64,000 bases of DNA, taken from NCBI GenBank assembly GCA_017506865.1, contig JAFCMP010000479.1, positions 124,001 through 188,000 of the forward strand. The letters are read 5' to 3'. The position numbers and the translations under genes were made by a program. Source of the DNA: Tribonema minus. Lineage: Eukaryota; Sar; Xanthophyceae; Tribonematales; Tribonemataceae. Shown here in pieces: positions 55,001 to 64,000 of the stretch (positions are counted from its first letter, which is position 1; each line of letters begins with the position of its first letter). The notes below the pieces were generated by a model. The model made no database searches. It had not been told where the DNA came from and was given only the letters and a program-made list of their open reading frames with translations.

Positions 55001-58000
55001 TTTGCCCTGACATTTGCGTGTGCCGTGTGTACCTAGTATCGGCGCTTGCAAGAACAGCTCTGTGCATGAGCGGTGTAATGTGTGCTGTGGCCTGGTGTGC
55101 GGCAGCACAGGTCTGAGATAGTCGCTCGACACAAGCCGAAATGCGCAGCGCTTGAAAGTCTAAGCTCACCACTACCGCTCACTAACGATGGCGTTCCTGG
55201 TTGACACATGTTTACTGCTGCACTCAGGGCTTCCCTGCTTGTCGAAGCGCGCTGTCCCTCTCTGTGCGCAAACTTGTCGGTCAGCGCTCAGAGCCGATGC
55301 CCCGCGGGCCAATCCCCTGGCCTGCTGTAGTGCCACGATGGCCCTGTGCACTGCCGACGCTTCTACCTCCCACCTGCGCACCGCTGATGCACTCTGAACT
55401 TAAACAGGATTTCGACGACAGAGAGGCGGAGCCCGACATCAAGTCCATGACGCTCCTGTGGCAGACGCATGACGATTTGGACACTTTCTGCGCACAGGAC
55501 CTTGATCATTTTGCCAAGAGCGCGAACCAGCTTGCGGCGGCAGATCCGGACACCAAGTGAGCACTGCCATGTAGCCGTCAATGGTTGGTGTACGCGTCCT
55601 GGGACTCTGCTGTTGGCCTGCCTTGCATCTTATGCATTTCAAGTTTCTGGTGATCTTATATTGATAGATTTGATCGATATGGTGTCGAAGGGGTCAGTCC
55701 TGGATGGCGCCAAGTAGCAGCGGCATGCGATGCTGGCTCAGCGCTGTCGATATTCAACGCGGGCACAGTTTATTTTCAAGCAAATGTAAACGCAATTGGG
55801 TTATGCCATTTGAGCGTGGTTATGTGCAGCCATCGTCACAGTGTGTATCCCTTCGGTTGTGCTGGCACATCCTTTGCAGCAGTAAAAAGCAGCACGCTTC
55901 AGATGCTGTAAGAAAGAAAGAAACTGTCAAGGAGTGCAGCACCAAGTCTGTCTGTCTGCAAGAAAAGAGGCCCGCATATGGCGAGAACCAACACTGCTCA
56001 TCACATATAACCCACGTTTCAGACGCATGGAGCCCGCGACTTGAACTTCAAGTTCACCATTCCACCATAACCAACAAGCAGCAGCACAGCCAGTGTGACA
56101 ACGAAGAACTTTGCCCGGAGCCCTGACGCCAGCTCCCATCACTGCCCAAATGTCTCACACCTCTACCCCCCCCCCCCATTGCAGCGGCCAGTTCTACTAC
56201 GTGCAGTTTGCGAGCCGCGTGCTGGTCAAGACGGGCATCACATCGCCCGGCGGCCGCCACCACGCCACCTTTGACCAGCACATGCAGGCCATCCGTGGAG
56301 CGCTGACGCAAGACGGCGCCATCGCCTGCGGCACCGCGTGCCCCTCCTGGTGCGGCGGCAAAGGCTCCACCGTCGACGCCATCGTGCAGCAGGAGAACGC
56401 CGCCGCCGCCGCCAAGAAGCCCGTGCCGCCTGCCGCTGCTGCAGTTGACGACATAGAGGCGGCGCCCATCTTTTCGGTGGGCAGGGGTGGTGGCGGCGCT
56501 GCCGATGGCGGCGATGACTTAAGCGAGCTGACGCGGGAGCGCGCTAGGAGCCACGATGCGGCTCCGCCTTCGCAGGGGGAGAACAGGCTGAAGAAGGCTG
56601 CGTGGCAGGTGGGACACTGCGAACACTGTAGCATAACAATGCGCGGCTGCCCCTCTGCAACCCCTGCTAAGATGCAAACCCTGGTAGTAAGATTGTGCTT
56701 GAGAGAGTGGCCATGTGTGCGCCTGTGCTTGTCAGATGGCATGGCTCAGCTGCTGGAATCTCCGCACAGTAAACAACGTTGGCTTAGGCTTGCCGCCAGC
56801 GCCATTAGGCTCCAGCGCCAACAAATTGTGCATAGATGGCCTGTGATGACCCTGACACTGCCGTTTCCTTACAGATTTCACGGTACTTCCACGCATGTGT
56901 TTGCGGAAGCAACAGGCGCACCGCATTGCTTATGCCAGGGCGTACTTCTCAGTAGTACGCTTTGCAGCAGCAGCACGCAACGTCATCGGGCACCAATGCA
57001 TGAGCGCTGCCAATGTCGTTACCTGCAGCTCGTGGCGGTCATCATCACCAGACTGCATGTGGTCAAGGGAGTCAGTGCCACTAGTTGCCACTGCCAGCAC
57101 CTGACGCCAGCAGCAATCTGCCTTCACTGTGACGCAGTTGCAGCGCAGACGCTGCCAGTGCCTCTGGCTTGCGCAATGCCTGGCCTCAGGGCACTTTGGG
57201 ACAAATACTCCTGCTGACTCCACTATTGACAGCTCCACCCATGTTGCTGTATATGTGGCAACTTACCATGGGCAGGGCTTCATGACCTCAGCAGCAACAA
57301 CAGCTCTGATGGGGGGGGGCAGCACAGCTCAACAACTGCGGCATCAACGACTGCCGTGTTGAACCTCCGCCTCACTCAATTGAATACACACTCTACGAGT
57401 AGTAACGTCTCATGAGGTCCTCTGCTGACCCTACTCGTACTGTTGCCAACCCACCTCCAGGTCTTTGAATTCATAGCTACCATGGGCGAGTCTTCGCTGG
57501 CCAACAAAACCTCTGCAGCAGCGCGCCGCCGCAGCAGCATGCTCGGCAGTGGCGGCGGCGGCACCATTACGAGTTCTGGCATACATGCTGCACTGGCAGC
57601 CACTGCCAGCATGGCAGCTACTGCGGATGCGAGCACTACGAGCTCTGAGACTGGTTCGACGGCGCTTCGCCAGTTGACACGCAGGTATGTAAGCGTAAGG
57701 GTATGTTTAAAATTAGGGCATGTGGCGTGTAGCAAATGACATTGAATTGTGGCGATGGAACTCTGGGTAACTGCCGACGCTGTTGGCGGGTTGACTGCCA
57801 CAAAGGGCGCTTGTTGTCGTCTTGCACGCGCTTTAATACGCCGAGGTACCTCCATTGTCGTATCGTAGCAATGCTGATTACCACATAAGCATACTGTCCG
57901 AGAAACTCTTCAATGGGATGATCAACTCATAAGACACCCACACAGCATGACTCCATGGCCATGACATTTCCTAACTCTTTCACAAGCACCGCTGGTTAGC

Positions 58001-59802
58001 ACAGCAGGATGCGCCCAATGCTCAAGCCTGCTCGGGCTGTATGTGGATTGCTCCATGCGGCACAGTCTCGGCGTTAACTTGTAATACTCTGCCTTACACC
58101 TAACCAGCGAGAGCGTATGCATTTATGGTCCCACAACAAGTTACTGGCACATAAAAGGCAACTTAATACACACCGCAGCATTGATGGCAGGCACTGTTAT
58201 CGGCAGCTACAGGCACCACCAACACTGCTCCACTAGCCGCCATTGATGTCATAGGCCAAAGCGCATCAATGCACGTCACCTCAACTCGTTGAACCTTTGT
58301 CGAACTTCCCTGTTGCACTGCTCAGGAGCGGCTCTGTCAGCGCCCTCGATAGGCGCAAGTCCCTCAAGCAGCAGCTCAGCGAGATGGTGCTCGGCCAGTC
58401 TGTGTCAGAGGTGTGCGACCCTGTGAGGCAGGGGCAGCCCCGGGCAGGACTGCCAGGGCGCACCCCCACCCTCAGAGAGGTTATTTCGGGGGTGTCGCCT
58501 GCGATGTCGCCATTAGTTGGCGCACGTGGCTCGGGTGGCATAGGTGAGCTGTCTTTCCATCATAAACAGGGCAGCTGTGAGTGGATGACTGATGTGGTGT
58601 ATGGAGTTGAGTGCAGCTGTGCGGTACGTAGTGGGCGGTACATGACATTGTACCTTGATGGTGCTGGCACCAGAGTTCAATCACTGTACCAACGTGTTTT
58701 TTTCCCCCGAAGTGCCGCATGCATTCCAGCTCGGCCTTCGGCCCTTGCACAATGCTTGTTTTATGGCAACAGCACTATATTATCTTTCACCACATACAGA
58801 TTGGTACCTTCTCTCCCCGCTGCATTGGATCTAGCCCTCAGGTCAGGCACAACAAAACACCTCTACATGGGTACTCAAAGCCTTGCGTCACCGCCTGTAA
58901 CCGCCTGAACTGTAACCGCCTGAATGCGTCCCTATTCTTCTTGCAACAGGATGCTCCAGCGCCCCCGGCCGCAACGTGCTGGTGGAGGGCGACCTCGACG
59001 TGCCCTCCCTGCGCACGCACCTAGCGCCCCTGCTTGCACACCTTGCGGCGCTTAAAAAGCAGGGCCTAGAGGATGAGCCCGAAGATGAGGATGGCCCGGT
59101 GCTTGTGAGCGCACCCGCCAATGTCGGGCCCACCAACAGAGGCGCCTGGGGCCAGCGCAAGGCTAACACGCGCATCATTGTTAGCGGCCCCGCCGGCTTT
59201 GTGGACAAGGTGCGTCGGTGGCATTGGGATGGGAATCATATCATCAACACTGTTGTTGTGAGTGTATGTTGCTGACACGAGCAGGCAGGTGCTCCGTAGT
59301 GTGTGCTCGTGCTGAACGTCAGTGCGCACCTGCGCACGGCATATGCAGTTGCATTGTTGGTGAAAGTGTACAATGTCCCTGTATGTGGGGCGTTTTCACC
59401 AAACTTTAAGCCTACGCTTGCAGTGTGTTTGCATTCCCACCTCTAAATCATAGCAGCAACAATGTCATAAAGTGCGCTGGTGAGGAAACATAGCGGGCAC
59501 TTATGTCAACAACCTCCAAGCTTACACTTCCGCTGTGTACGCGTTTCCACCTCCAGTGCATAGCAGCAATTCTGTCTTTGCGCGTGTTGGTGCGCAAGCA
59601 TATGGCCACAGCTGTTGCCATGCATATGCATTCAGACTCGGACTCACCACAAGGGGCGAACAGCGTGTACGAGCACAACCACCGCCACTGCTCCCAACTA
59701 ACACGTCACAATGGTATCCTCCGTATCTGTGTGACTTTGCAGGTTGAAGCTGAACTGACAGAGCTGGGCATTCCCAGCAACATCATCCTGTATCTGGATT
59801 GA
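35769..59802 (+). CDS. Peroxidase-DOMON-cytochrome b561-cytochrome b5-FAD/NAD reductase fusion
   Basis: Thirty-three exons with consistent phases add to 5577 bases: 1858 residues plus a stop (59800-59802). Exons: 35769-36014, 36436-36498, 37087-37167, 38115-38299, 38870-39212, 40343-40759, 41205-41482, 42216-42279, 42928-43001, 43848-43950, 44670-44816, 45257-45391, 46013-46151, 46530-46762, 47120-47221, 47985-48125, 48713-48835, 49315-49353, 49869-50054, 50615-50787, 51160-51255, 51629-51733, 52250-52394, 52885-52952, 53408-53498, 53913-54035, 54410-54751, 55408-55556, 56185-56608, 57461-57684, 58326-58543, 58950-59209, 59743-59802. A signal peptide (residues 1-20) puts the peroxidase-fold and DOMON domains outside. 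Five b561 helices cross the membrane, leaving b5 and reductase inside. I infer transmembrane electron flow from NAD(P)H to an extracellular acceptor. The weakest junction is 46151/46530. That this is one gene is inference from phase and domain order. Confidence 0.85.
38340..38515. repeat. CATA-type microsatellite
   Basis: Imperfect (CATA)n and (CATG)n runs in the intron after exon 38115-38299, including ACATACATACATAC stretches at about 38425-38515. Confidence 0.9.
39240..39765 (+). repeat. About 120-bp minisatellite rich in TTAGGG
   Basis: About four degenerate units in the intron after exon 38870-39212. Each has GTTAG(TTA)GGGT, GGGGTGACGTG, CGCAAGGG or CGAGGG, GCAATGACGGTGATGTAGGG and a TTAGGGGGTAGCATAAAGCT-like stretch. 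Units begin near 39310, 39470, 39597 and 39712. Confidence 0.85.
41000..41195 (+). repeat. About 58-bp tandem repeat before an exon
   Basis: Three to four units with GCTGCCTTGCTTGCCGATAC, ATACATGCCTACCGGTGCTG and ATGTTGCTGAGC lie directly upstream of the acceptor of exon 41205-41482. Confidence 0.85.
43848..46151 (+). CDS. Block 2 of oxidoreductase: DOMON domain
   Basis: Exon 43848-43950 is a linker (KYYPEDSFKVETTIINEE). Exons 44670-44816, 45257-45391 and 46013-46151 (residues about 619-758) form the DOMON: DYTLSWHVDTDADTITFTAV, then GYLAIGLGNRMVGADIAFIA, then GVWTASDRYATNNKLPDVD, then VTFSRSLHAVDP. This matches the DOMON pattern of a beta sandwich with G-x-x-x-I-G-x-x-x-x-M-x-G-A-D followed by D-x-x and a late x-F-x-R-x-L strand. 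DOMON domains bind b-type heme or sugars and commonly sit outside, next to b561, in FRRS1/SDR2- and AIR12-like proteins. Confidence 0.9.
43945..44040 (+). repeat. Three tandem copies of an exon end with GTAAAC donor
   Basis: GTGCAGGTAAACAGGGAG, then CAAGGC and TGATGAT, occurs at 43945, 43984 and, shortened, at 44020 (GTGCAGGTAAAGG). The first copy is the real exon 43848-43950 border, and each copy carries an AG/GT site. Confidence 0.85.
45448..45592 (+). repeat. CCCTAA tracts in DOMON intron
   Basis: Interstitial CCCTAA units at about 45450-45465 and 45556-45590 in the intron after exon 45257-45391. Confidence 0.85.
46530..50054 (+). CDS. Block 3 of oxidoreductase: cytochrome b561 membrane domain
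   Basis: Residues about 759-1033 from exons 46530-46762, 47120-47221, 47985-48125, 48713-48835, 49315-49353 and 49869-50054. The four expected heme histidines are visible: His813 in FHGMVMLFSWG, His845 in DVHAMLASFA, His875 in SRHGKIGLAIF and His921 or His923 in NKHLHRYMGKC. Hydrophobic segments number five: FHGMVMLFSWGLAAPCAVYV, HAMLASFAVEATLPIAIAA, IGLAIFCGVIVMFISG, MGKCLVALAFFNVYLGLVII and VFFPVTLLLMAILFIAAEVH. An odd number puts the C-terminal redox domains on the opposite side from DOMON, as needed. The donors after 46762 (AAG then GCATGT) and 50054 (CAG then GCAAGT) are GC rather than GT. Confidence 0.9.
50615..51733 (+). CDS. Block 4 of oxidoreductase: cytochrome b5 domain and linker
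   Basis: Exon 50615-50787 encodes WVIVNDAIVDVSDYMKVHPG, then GSKVLKDSIGTDIT, with the HPGG heme ligand (His1054) and a second His in GSHKH (1088 or 1090). It joins exon 51160-51255 in phase 2 to give S-N-K-A-W-L-A, the usual helix after the second ligand. Exon 51629-51733 is a Ser/Lys-rich linker ending VEQQFIKFVLR. This b5 module sits between the membrane domain and the flavin domain, as b5 does in nitrate reductase and b5 reductase fusions. Confidence 0.9.
52250..59802 (+). CDS. Block 5 of oxidoreductase: FAD- and NAD-binding reductase with long insertions
   Basis: The FAD half comes from exons 52250-52394, 52885-52952 and 53408-53498. Strand-rich SFVFEPKDATRILPLNVG is followed by RSYTPV (the R-x-Y-T flavin motif, residues 1207-1212), LYEDGQMSAALAHLKVGD and VRIQGPFE, as in cytochrome b5 reductases. 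The NAD half starts with AGGTGVTPMLQL (1271-1282) in exon 53913-54035 and ends with VSGPAGFVDK joined to VEAELTELGIPSNIILYLD. Between these lie about 500 residues of Ser/Gly/Ala-rich, probably disordered sequence interrupted by fold-like segments (MTLLWQTHDDLDTF, QFYYVQFASRVLV, RNVLVEGDLDVPSLR). The family usually has about 130 residues here. These insertions may carry regulatory sites. Confidence 0.85.
52440..52725 (+). repeat. About 157-bp tandem duplication in an intron
   Basis: A segment with GTGAACTATCTGTGCTGCC, ACTGCATGGCGTACCTCTGG, CATGGCATGA and TGTAGGCCTGGCACA appears at about 52457-52600 and again at 52612-52720. It lies between exons 52250-52394 and 52885-52952 and is not coding. 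Confidence 0.8.
53150..53225 (+). repeat. Interstitial TTAGGG tract
   Basis: Imperfect TTAGGG units interleaved with TTAGGCTTAAGG and GTTGGGGATAGG in the intron before exon 53408-53498. A similar short tract is at about 54810-54828. Confidence 0.85.
54688..54908 (+). repeat. 146-bp tandem duplication of exon end and donor
   Basis: The end of exon 54410-54751 (GGGGCAGAGGGCGCGCACGC to GAGAAT and donor GTGGGT) recurs 146 bp later at about 54835-54908. The copy has an acceptor-like CACTAG before it, is phase 0, open for 21 codons, and ends in the same GAGAAT/GTGGGT donor. It could be spliced in, adding a second GAEGAHAVFGRAA-like segment. Confidence 0.85.
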
Positions 59803-61780
59803 GTGTTTGGCAGGGTGCACGCACCCCATCGGAAGCAGCTCATTAGGCCCCACGCATGTGACAGCAGCGGAGCTGCAGAACACTCGCGACCGGTTTGCCG
59901 TTCAGTAGATATATCAGTTGGTGATCACCAAGCGCTGGGTGGTTGCACACCGTTTTTCATGCATGGAGAAGAGAGTGGAGCGGAGGCCCACAACTTGCGA
60001 CAAATGTAGTAATGCCTCATGCCGCGTACAAGCCAGTTGACAGAGGCGCAGAACAGCGAAGATCTGCAGATACCGATAGGCACACGCGCTGGCAACTTCA
60101 GCAGCAGAACACAGCACCTTGTAGGTTAGCCAGGAGCAGAAGACACACGCGGAGAACTCGGAGACAAGTCACTGGGTCAGCGAACCTGCCCATCGCGCAA
60201 CTCTGGCATGCCCGCCACGCACTCGACTGTTTCTATTTTCGTTATTTTCAGCCGCGCTGCAGTGCTGCCTCAGAACAGAGCAAAGTGCCGTACGTAAGAC
60301 AGCAGACTTGAGCTGCTGGCAGTTGTGGTGGTTGTGAGCCAGATCTGTCTGGCTGCGCCTAGGTATAGCGGCAGGTTTCTGTCAGGTGCCTTCATGTCGT
60401 AGATCCCAAGTGTGAGTTGGTGACGCATCATTCAGCTTGCCACTGTAGTGATACGCTGCTCACACAAGCTTGTTGCCCTTTGTTTGTAGATCCTGCTTCG
60501 CTTCATATGCTCATGACGAGACTTGGCTGAGTGCATGCCTCAGGCTTTGCCACTTGGGTAGATCCCGTTCAAACATGCAATTGAAATACTAGTCATCGAC
60601 ATCAGCTTGCCTAAGTCTTCGCGTCGTCCGTTGTGATGCTTGCACTCATCGACTTGTCTATGTAATGACTTTTACACCTGACACACTGCCGCCGTCACAC
60701 ATGTGCTAGCATGCTTTTCCGATTTTGATGCTTCAAGTTCAAGAGCGTTTTTGCTTGCCAATTAGGCGCGAAAGCCCACTCATCGGACTGCCACTTGATG
60801 CAACAACCCATGTCCGCACGAGACTCAATTCAGAAAAGCTTCTGACTTCAGAAGCACTGGTCAGTTCAACAATCGTTGCAAAGGGTGTGAAAACAATCGT
60901 TGCAAAGGGTGTGAAGCAGCCCAAACATTCTTCACCATGTCGTAGGTCGATTTTTTACACACACAAAAGAACACAATGGTCAACCACGCCAAGTTCGGGG
61001 CACCCACCCCGCTCTCTTTGCCATATAGCTCAAATCTGGAAAGATGTGAAGCAATGCAGATAGATCTTCAGACAGGGCAGATGCGGCCCAATGCCGTGCC
61101 CATCTGCGCTTGTGTGCATAGAAAGCGTCATCTGACATCTTGCAAAAGAGTAGGCGTCTTGAATGTTGAACACGCCAGTTTTTAGTGAGGGAAATCCGTG
61201 CTAGACTGGCTGGATCACTATAATCAGTGGGAAAAGATTATGCTTGAAGTAGTTGAGCGCAAAATCGGCAGCTCCCTGAGCTTCTTGGCCCAAGCTGGGC
61301 AAGCTGAGTGCATTTAGCTGTTCATGTCACAAATCGGCTGCCTGTATGAGCATTGAGAGCACTGTATTGAGGTCATGCCGCACATCATGTCAAACGTAGC
61401 ATTCTACCAGGTGTGTGTGCGCTCAAGATGGGTTGTGATAGGAGTATAAAGTTGCGAAGTTCACATTTTGATGCAGAGGTGACATGGAAAATCACAGCTG
61501 ATGTCACAACTGACCACCAGCCTGGACTCAAGACCGTCCAATCGGCCAGTCGATTTGTCAGGAGCGTGAAGGAGCGTCACAGGCAGTTAGAGAATAGAGA
61601 GCACAAACGCAGCCGGAGCACAGGGCACACCACAGTAGCTCAACATCCAACACTGATGTAAGCAGAGCAACATGTGGGAACGCCAGCAGGAATCTCAAAC
61701 CTTGACACAGATGATGCATTGCACGACAAAACACTGCGTATGCGTCGGTCGTGCGTTAACGTATCATCAACACGTGATCA
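59803..61780. other. No recognised gene (3' flank of the oxidoreductase gene)
   Basis: The oxidoreductase 3' untranslated region must start here. Plus-strand frames at 60725-61063 and 61413-61661 have no family features. CAATCGTTGCAAAGGGTGTG is repeated in tandem at 60870-60915. Near 60762 lies a fragment of the GCGCGAAA-AGCCCA element. Confidence 0.45.
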
Positions 61781-61948
61781 TTATTTCTTGATGGATTTTG
61801 TCTCTGTGAACATGACGTGTCGCCGCACGATGGGGTCGTACTTTCGGAATGACAACTTGCGTGTGATGGTGCGTGGGTTCTTCTTGGTGGTGTAGAAAAA
61901 GCCCGTACCGGCCGTCGAGAGCAGCTTTATTGCAATCGCCGTTGCTTT
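61781..61948 (-). CDS. MRPL33: Ribosomal protein bL33, last exon (probably mitochondrial)
   Basis: A minus-strand exon of 55 codons ends with TAA at 61783-61781. It contains [20 protein letters not shown], then [19 protein letters not shown]. This is the whole bL33 fold (K-L-x-S-x-A-G-T-G-x-x-Y-x-T-x-K-N, then L-x-x-K-K-Y-D-P-x-V-R-x-H-V-x-x-x-E). The family is usually about 55 residues, so only the start or a targeting presequence is missing. A CTGCAG acceptor immediately precedes (61954-61949), and no in-frame ATG follows it, so the first exon lies upstream (to the right) and was not found. Assignment to mitochondria is inference: algae with red-derived plastids usually keep rpl33 in the plastid genome. 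Confidence 0.85.
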   Translation of the reverse strand, partial: KATAIAIKLLSTAGTGFFYTTKKNPRTITRKLSFRKYDPIVRRHVMFTETKSIKK

Positions 61949-61954
61949 CTGCAG

Positions 61955-63248
61955 CGTGACATGTGTGCAGTACGCAGCACCACAAAACAAGTCAGTTGAC
62001 AATATCTGACAAGTTTGCCTGGCAGGGACTGGAACTAATGCTCATGGCTGCACATTGGGCCGATCTGTGGCGCATGCACAGTGTAACCAAACCGCTGCGA
62101 GTGTTCCATTCAGCTCGTCGACGATTGGCACATGATAATACGGCAAACATTGTTAAAGGGGGTCAACACTTGGGCAGCCTTCATGGCTTGCACCAGTGGT
62201 AACCTATGCAGGCTTAGCTGATGCTTCAAACAGCATACACCGCCAAACCATGGTGCAACATGGCAATTATGAACGTTGCATGCACCGTGATTGAGTCGCG
62301 GATTTGCACCAAGGTTGCCTGCGTAGCGTGATAGTGCCTTTTGCGGCCAAGTATGCCAGAAATGGGGGTATTTTCAGCACCAACGCCGCGGGTGTTTTCT
62401 CCCGTCAACCGGTTTAAGCCTGTCGGTGTTGTTGCCTGATTCAGTGCTGAATTTGAAGTTGTCATCATATGGCGGACAAATTCGACAGTCAATGCTAACA
62501 GATTCTGGTGCTGCCGGTCGGCGACACGGCTGAACACGGCAACCTGCCTGCTGTGCCCCATGCCCCTAGTTGTGGATGTATGACCATAGTCATGATGGAG
62601 CTGCCTTCAACCAATGGCTGGCGCGGACTTTGTGATGTGACCACACGTGAGAGTTCTCAAGCCAACTTCACAAAGAACTTTAGGAAGGCGCACATGAACA
62701 CATGAAAGCACACGGGCACACGGTGTCGTGCAGGTAGTCAAGTGTTCATTAGGGGGCACTTTGCACCCCTATACTACTTGGGGGCCAGATTCGAGTTTGC
62801 GTGGTAGCACCTCAGTGTTCGAGCCTTTGTGGTGACGGCTCCTAGACCTGGCCTGGGCATCAAAGGCACAAAACGCGGCGCACGGCCTGCAGATTTGTGT
62901 GCACGTGCTGCTTGCCGCTCATGGCTCCTCACCTCGGCACACTGGCGTGAACGGTACACAGAACATCAGATTACCAGCGCGTAACAACAGCCCTGGACGA
63001 CCAGCAGACTTGTGTCTAAGGCCTGTCAAGGTTGGTTAGTTAACGGCATCAACTTTGATCATCAGTGCGCACCTTTCCCGCCATGCCTCCACTCCAGTTG
63101 CCAGGCTGAGCTGTAAGACTCCTCCGTGAGGCTCCGATGCCAGCAGCTCCAGGAGTCGCTTGCAAGTTTTTTTTTTTCTTGTTTGAGCCCCACTTCAAGT
63201 ATGGTATGACTTGAAGTATTTCGTGTGTTGTCAAAAAGAGCGAAAAAC
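61955..63248. other. Intergenic, no recognised gene
   Basis: The first exon of the bL33 gene should lie here on the minus strand but cannot be fixed. A minus-strand frame of 111 codons at 62561-62226 has no family features. Upstream of the eIF4E start, a T-tract with TTCTTGTTTG at 63165-63185 and ACTTCAAGTATGGTATGACTTGAAGT near 63192 are the only notable motifs. Confidence 0.4.
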
Positions 63249-63443
63249 ATGGCGGACGCGGGAGCGGCGGCGGCAGATAAGGAGGGTGAGAAGCCAGCAG
63301 CTGATGCTGCAGCAGGGACGGTGGCAGCGGCACCCGCTGCTCCTCAGCACAAGCTGCAAACGTCGTGGTGCTTCTGGTACGATAAGAAGCACAAGAAAGG
63401 AGGGACTGGAGATTACAACGAATACAAGGCCAACTTACACAAG
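63249..63443 (+). CDS. eIF4E-family cap-binding protein, first exon (partial)
   Basis: ATG 63249 opens 65 codons ending at an AAG/GTGCGC donor (phase 0). An Ala-rich acidic N terminus (ADAGAAAADKEGEKPAADAA) leads to PQHKLQTSWCFWYDKKHKK and DYNEYKANLHKV. This matches the start of the eIF4E fold, where H-P-L-x-x-x-W-x-x-W-Y/F is followed by W/Y-x-x-N-x-x-x-I. The F-W-Y spacing and a Tyr in place of the usual Trp before the A-N-L helix recall eIF4E2/4EHP-type proteins, but class 1 cannot be excluded. The role is binding the mRNA 5' cap in translation. The gene runs past the right edge. Reading through the donor meets a stop at 63537, so the intron is needed. Confidence 0.8.
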
Positions 63444-64000
63444 GTGCGCGATGTGAATAATGGTTCCAGCATTGTTAAGTATGACAAGTATGATGGTGGC
63501 TGCATACGCTGGGTTTCTGACAAACTTTGTGCAACTTGAACTTAAAGTCTAATCCCGCGGTGGTCGACCCTCGGTGCGGGTGTCATGACCTCTGCGTATA
63601 ATATAATGTCTCTGATCTGCTGACACCTAGCTGGCGGCTGCTCCAGTTCGCTAGGGGGTATAAGCATTTTCCATGTTTAACTTCAAGCCGGGCCCTCAGT
63701 AACGTGGGCAACCAGGGCAACCAGCTGTGTCAAGGGAGTATAACACAGTATTGGAAGACATTCGTTAGCTCGCAAGCACGCAATTTCCATTTCTGGGGTG
63801 TTGTGAGGTACAGACACCAGAGGAACCATAACCATGCTGATGAAATATTTGAAGACGCATAGCTGTCTACAGCGTGTGTTTGCTGTACATGTGTTGTGAT
63901 GCTGGTGTTTGCACCATGGACGCCTGGAAATTGCTGCGATGAACGCCTGCCCAACACAAAAACAGAACGTCAAGCGCACATTGCCTTTTGAGTACACTTT
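63444..64000 (+). other. Intron of the eIF4E-family gene, to the window end
   Basis: I see no second exon with the next eIF4E motif (V-E-x-F-W) before position 64000. The stretch contains no other recognisable gene or repeat. Confidence 0.4.

Noticed and set aside
35769..59802. A classical NADPH oxidase or dual oxidase with a ferric reductase transmembrane core
   Set aside because: The membrane part has b561 motifs (HGM, DVHA, SRHGK, NKHLH) after a DOMON domain, and there are no EF-hands or NOX-type spaced His pairs. The reductase is preceded by a b5 domain.
44670..59802. A separate DOMON-b561-reductase gene starting near 43.8 kb
   Set aside because: No ATG in a suitable frame precedes exon 43848-43950, whose phase fits the end of exon 42928-43001. 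The split-gene option is kept only as a refutation test.
61674..61895. A plus-strand frame opposite the bL33 exon
   Set aside because: The minus-strand reading matches the whole bL33 signature; the plus-strand frame has none.

Overview
The window is nuclear DNA from an intron-dense eukaryote, most likely a microalga with a secondary red plastid (a haptophyte is my first guess, a stramenopile alga the alternative). The evidence is as follows: genes are split into many short exons with GT-AG and a few GC-AG introns; a minus-strand gene at 13.4 kb begins with a bipartite plastid-type presequence (signal peptide, Ala-Phe cleavage motif, Ser/Thr-rich stretch); TTAGGG-type repeats are scattered through introns; and there are no operons or bacterial ribosome-binding sites. 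Exon limits are hand calls from open frames, splice consensus and phase agreement.

Layout. 1-4.5 kb: a plus-strand coiled-coil gene whose last exon resembles the kinesin-14 neck, with no motor domain after it. 4.5-4.8 kb: a frameshifted minus-strand coding remnant. 6.3-9.2 kb: an inverted, decayed copy of the promoter and first three exons of the giant oxidoreductase gene found at 35.8 kb. 9.2-12.9 kb: repeats and unassigned sequence. 12.9-13.5 kb: minus-strand plastid-targeted small basic protein, divergent from the next gene. 13.7-35.1 kb: plus-strand modular peptide:N-glycanase gene (thioredoxin, ubiquitin-like domain, PNGase core, ILEI-like domain, jacalin-like lectin, PUB). 35.8-59.8 kb: plus-strand gene of 33 modelled exons and 1858 codons, a DUOX-like peroxidase homology domain joined to DOMON, cytochrome b561, cytochrome b5 and a FAD/NAD reductase. 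61.8-61.9 kb: minus-strand bL33 ribosomal protein. 63.2 kb to the end: first exon of an eIF4E family gene.

The two large genes are the main content. The glycanase would remove N-glycans from misfolded glycoproteins in the cytosol, with lectin-like modules for substrate capture and a PUB domain for docking to p97-type partners. The oxidoreductase would be one membrane-spanning chain carrying electrons from cytosolic NAD(P)H through FAD, b5 and b561 hemes to an extracellular DOMON and peroxidase-fold module. This is the logic of dual oxidases, built with a different reductase. Its peroxidase domain has apparently lost both heme-pocket histidines.

The genome around these genes is marked by repeated tandem duplication of exon edges together with the splice site, which may show intron gain in progress. 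There are also interstitial telomere-type tracts, dispersed short elements and two long perfect or near-perfect hairpins.
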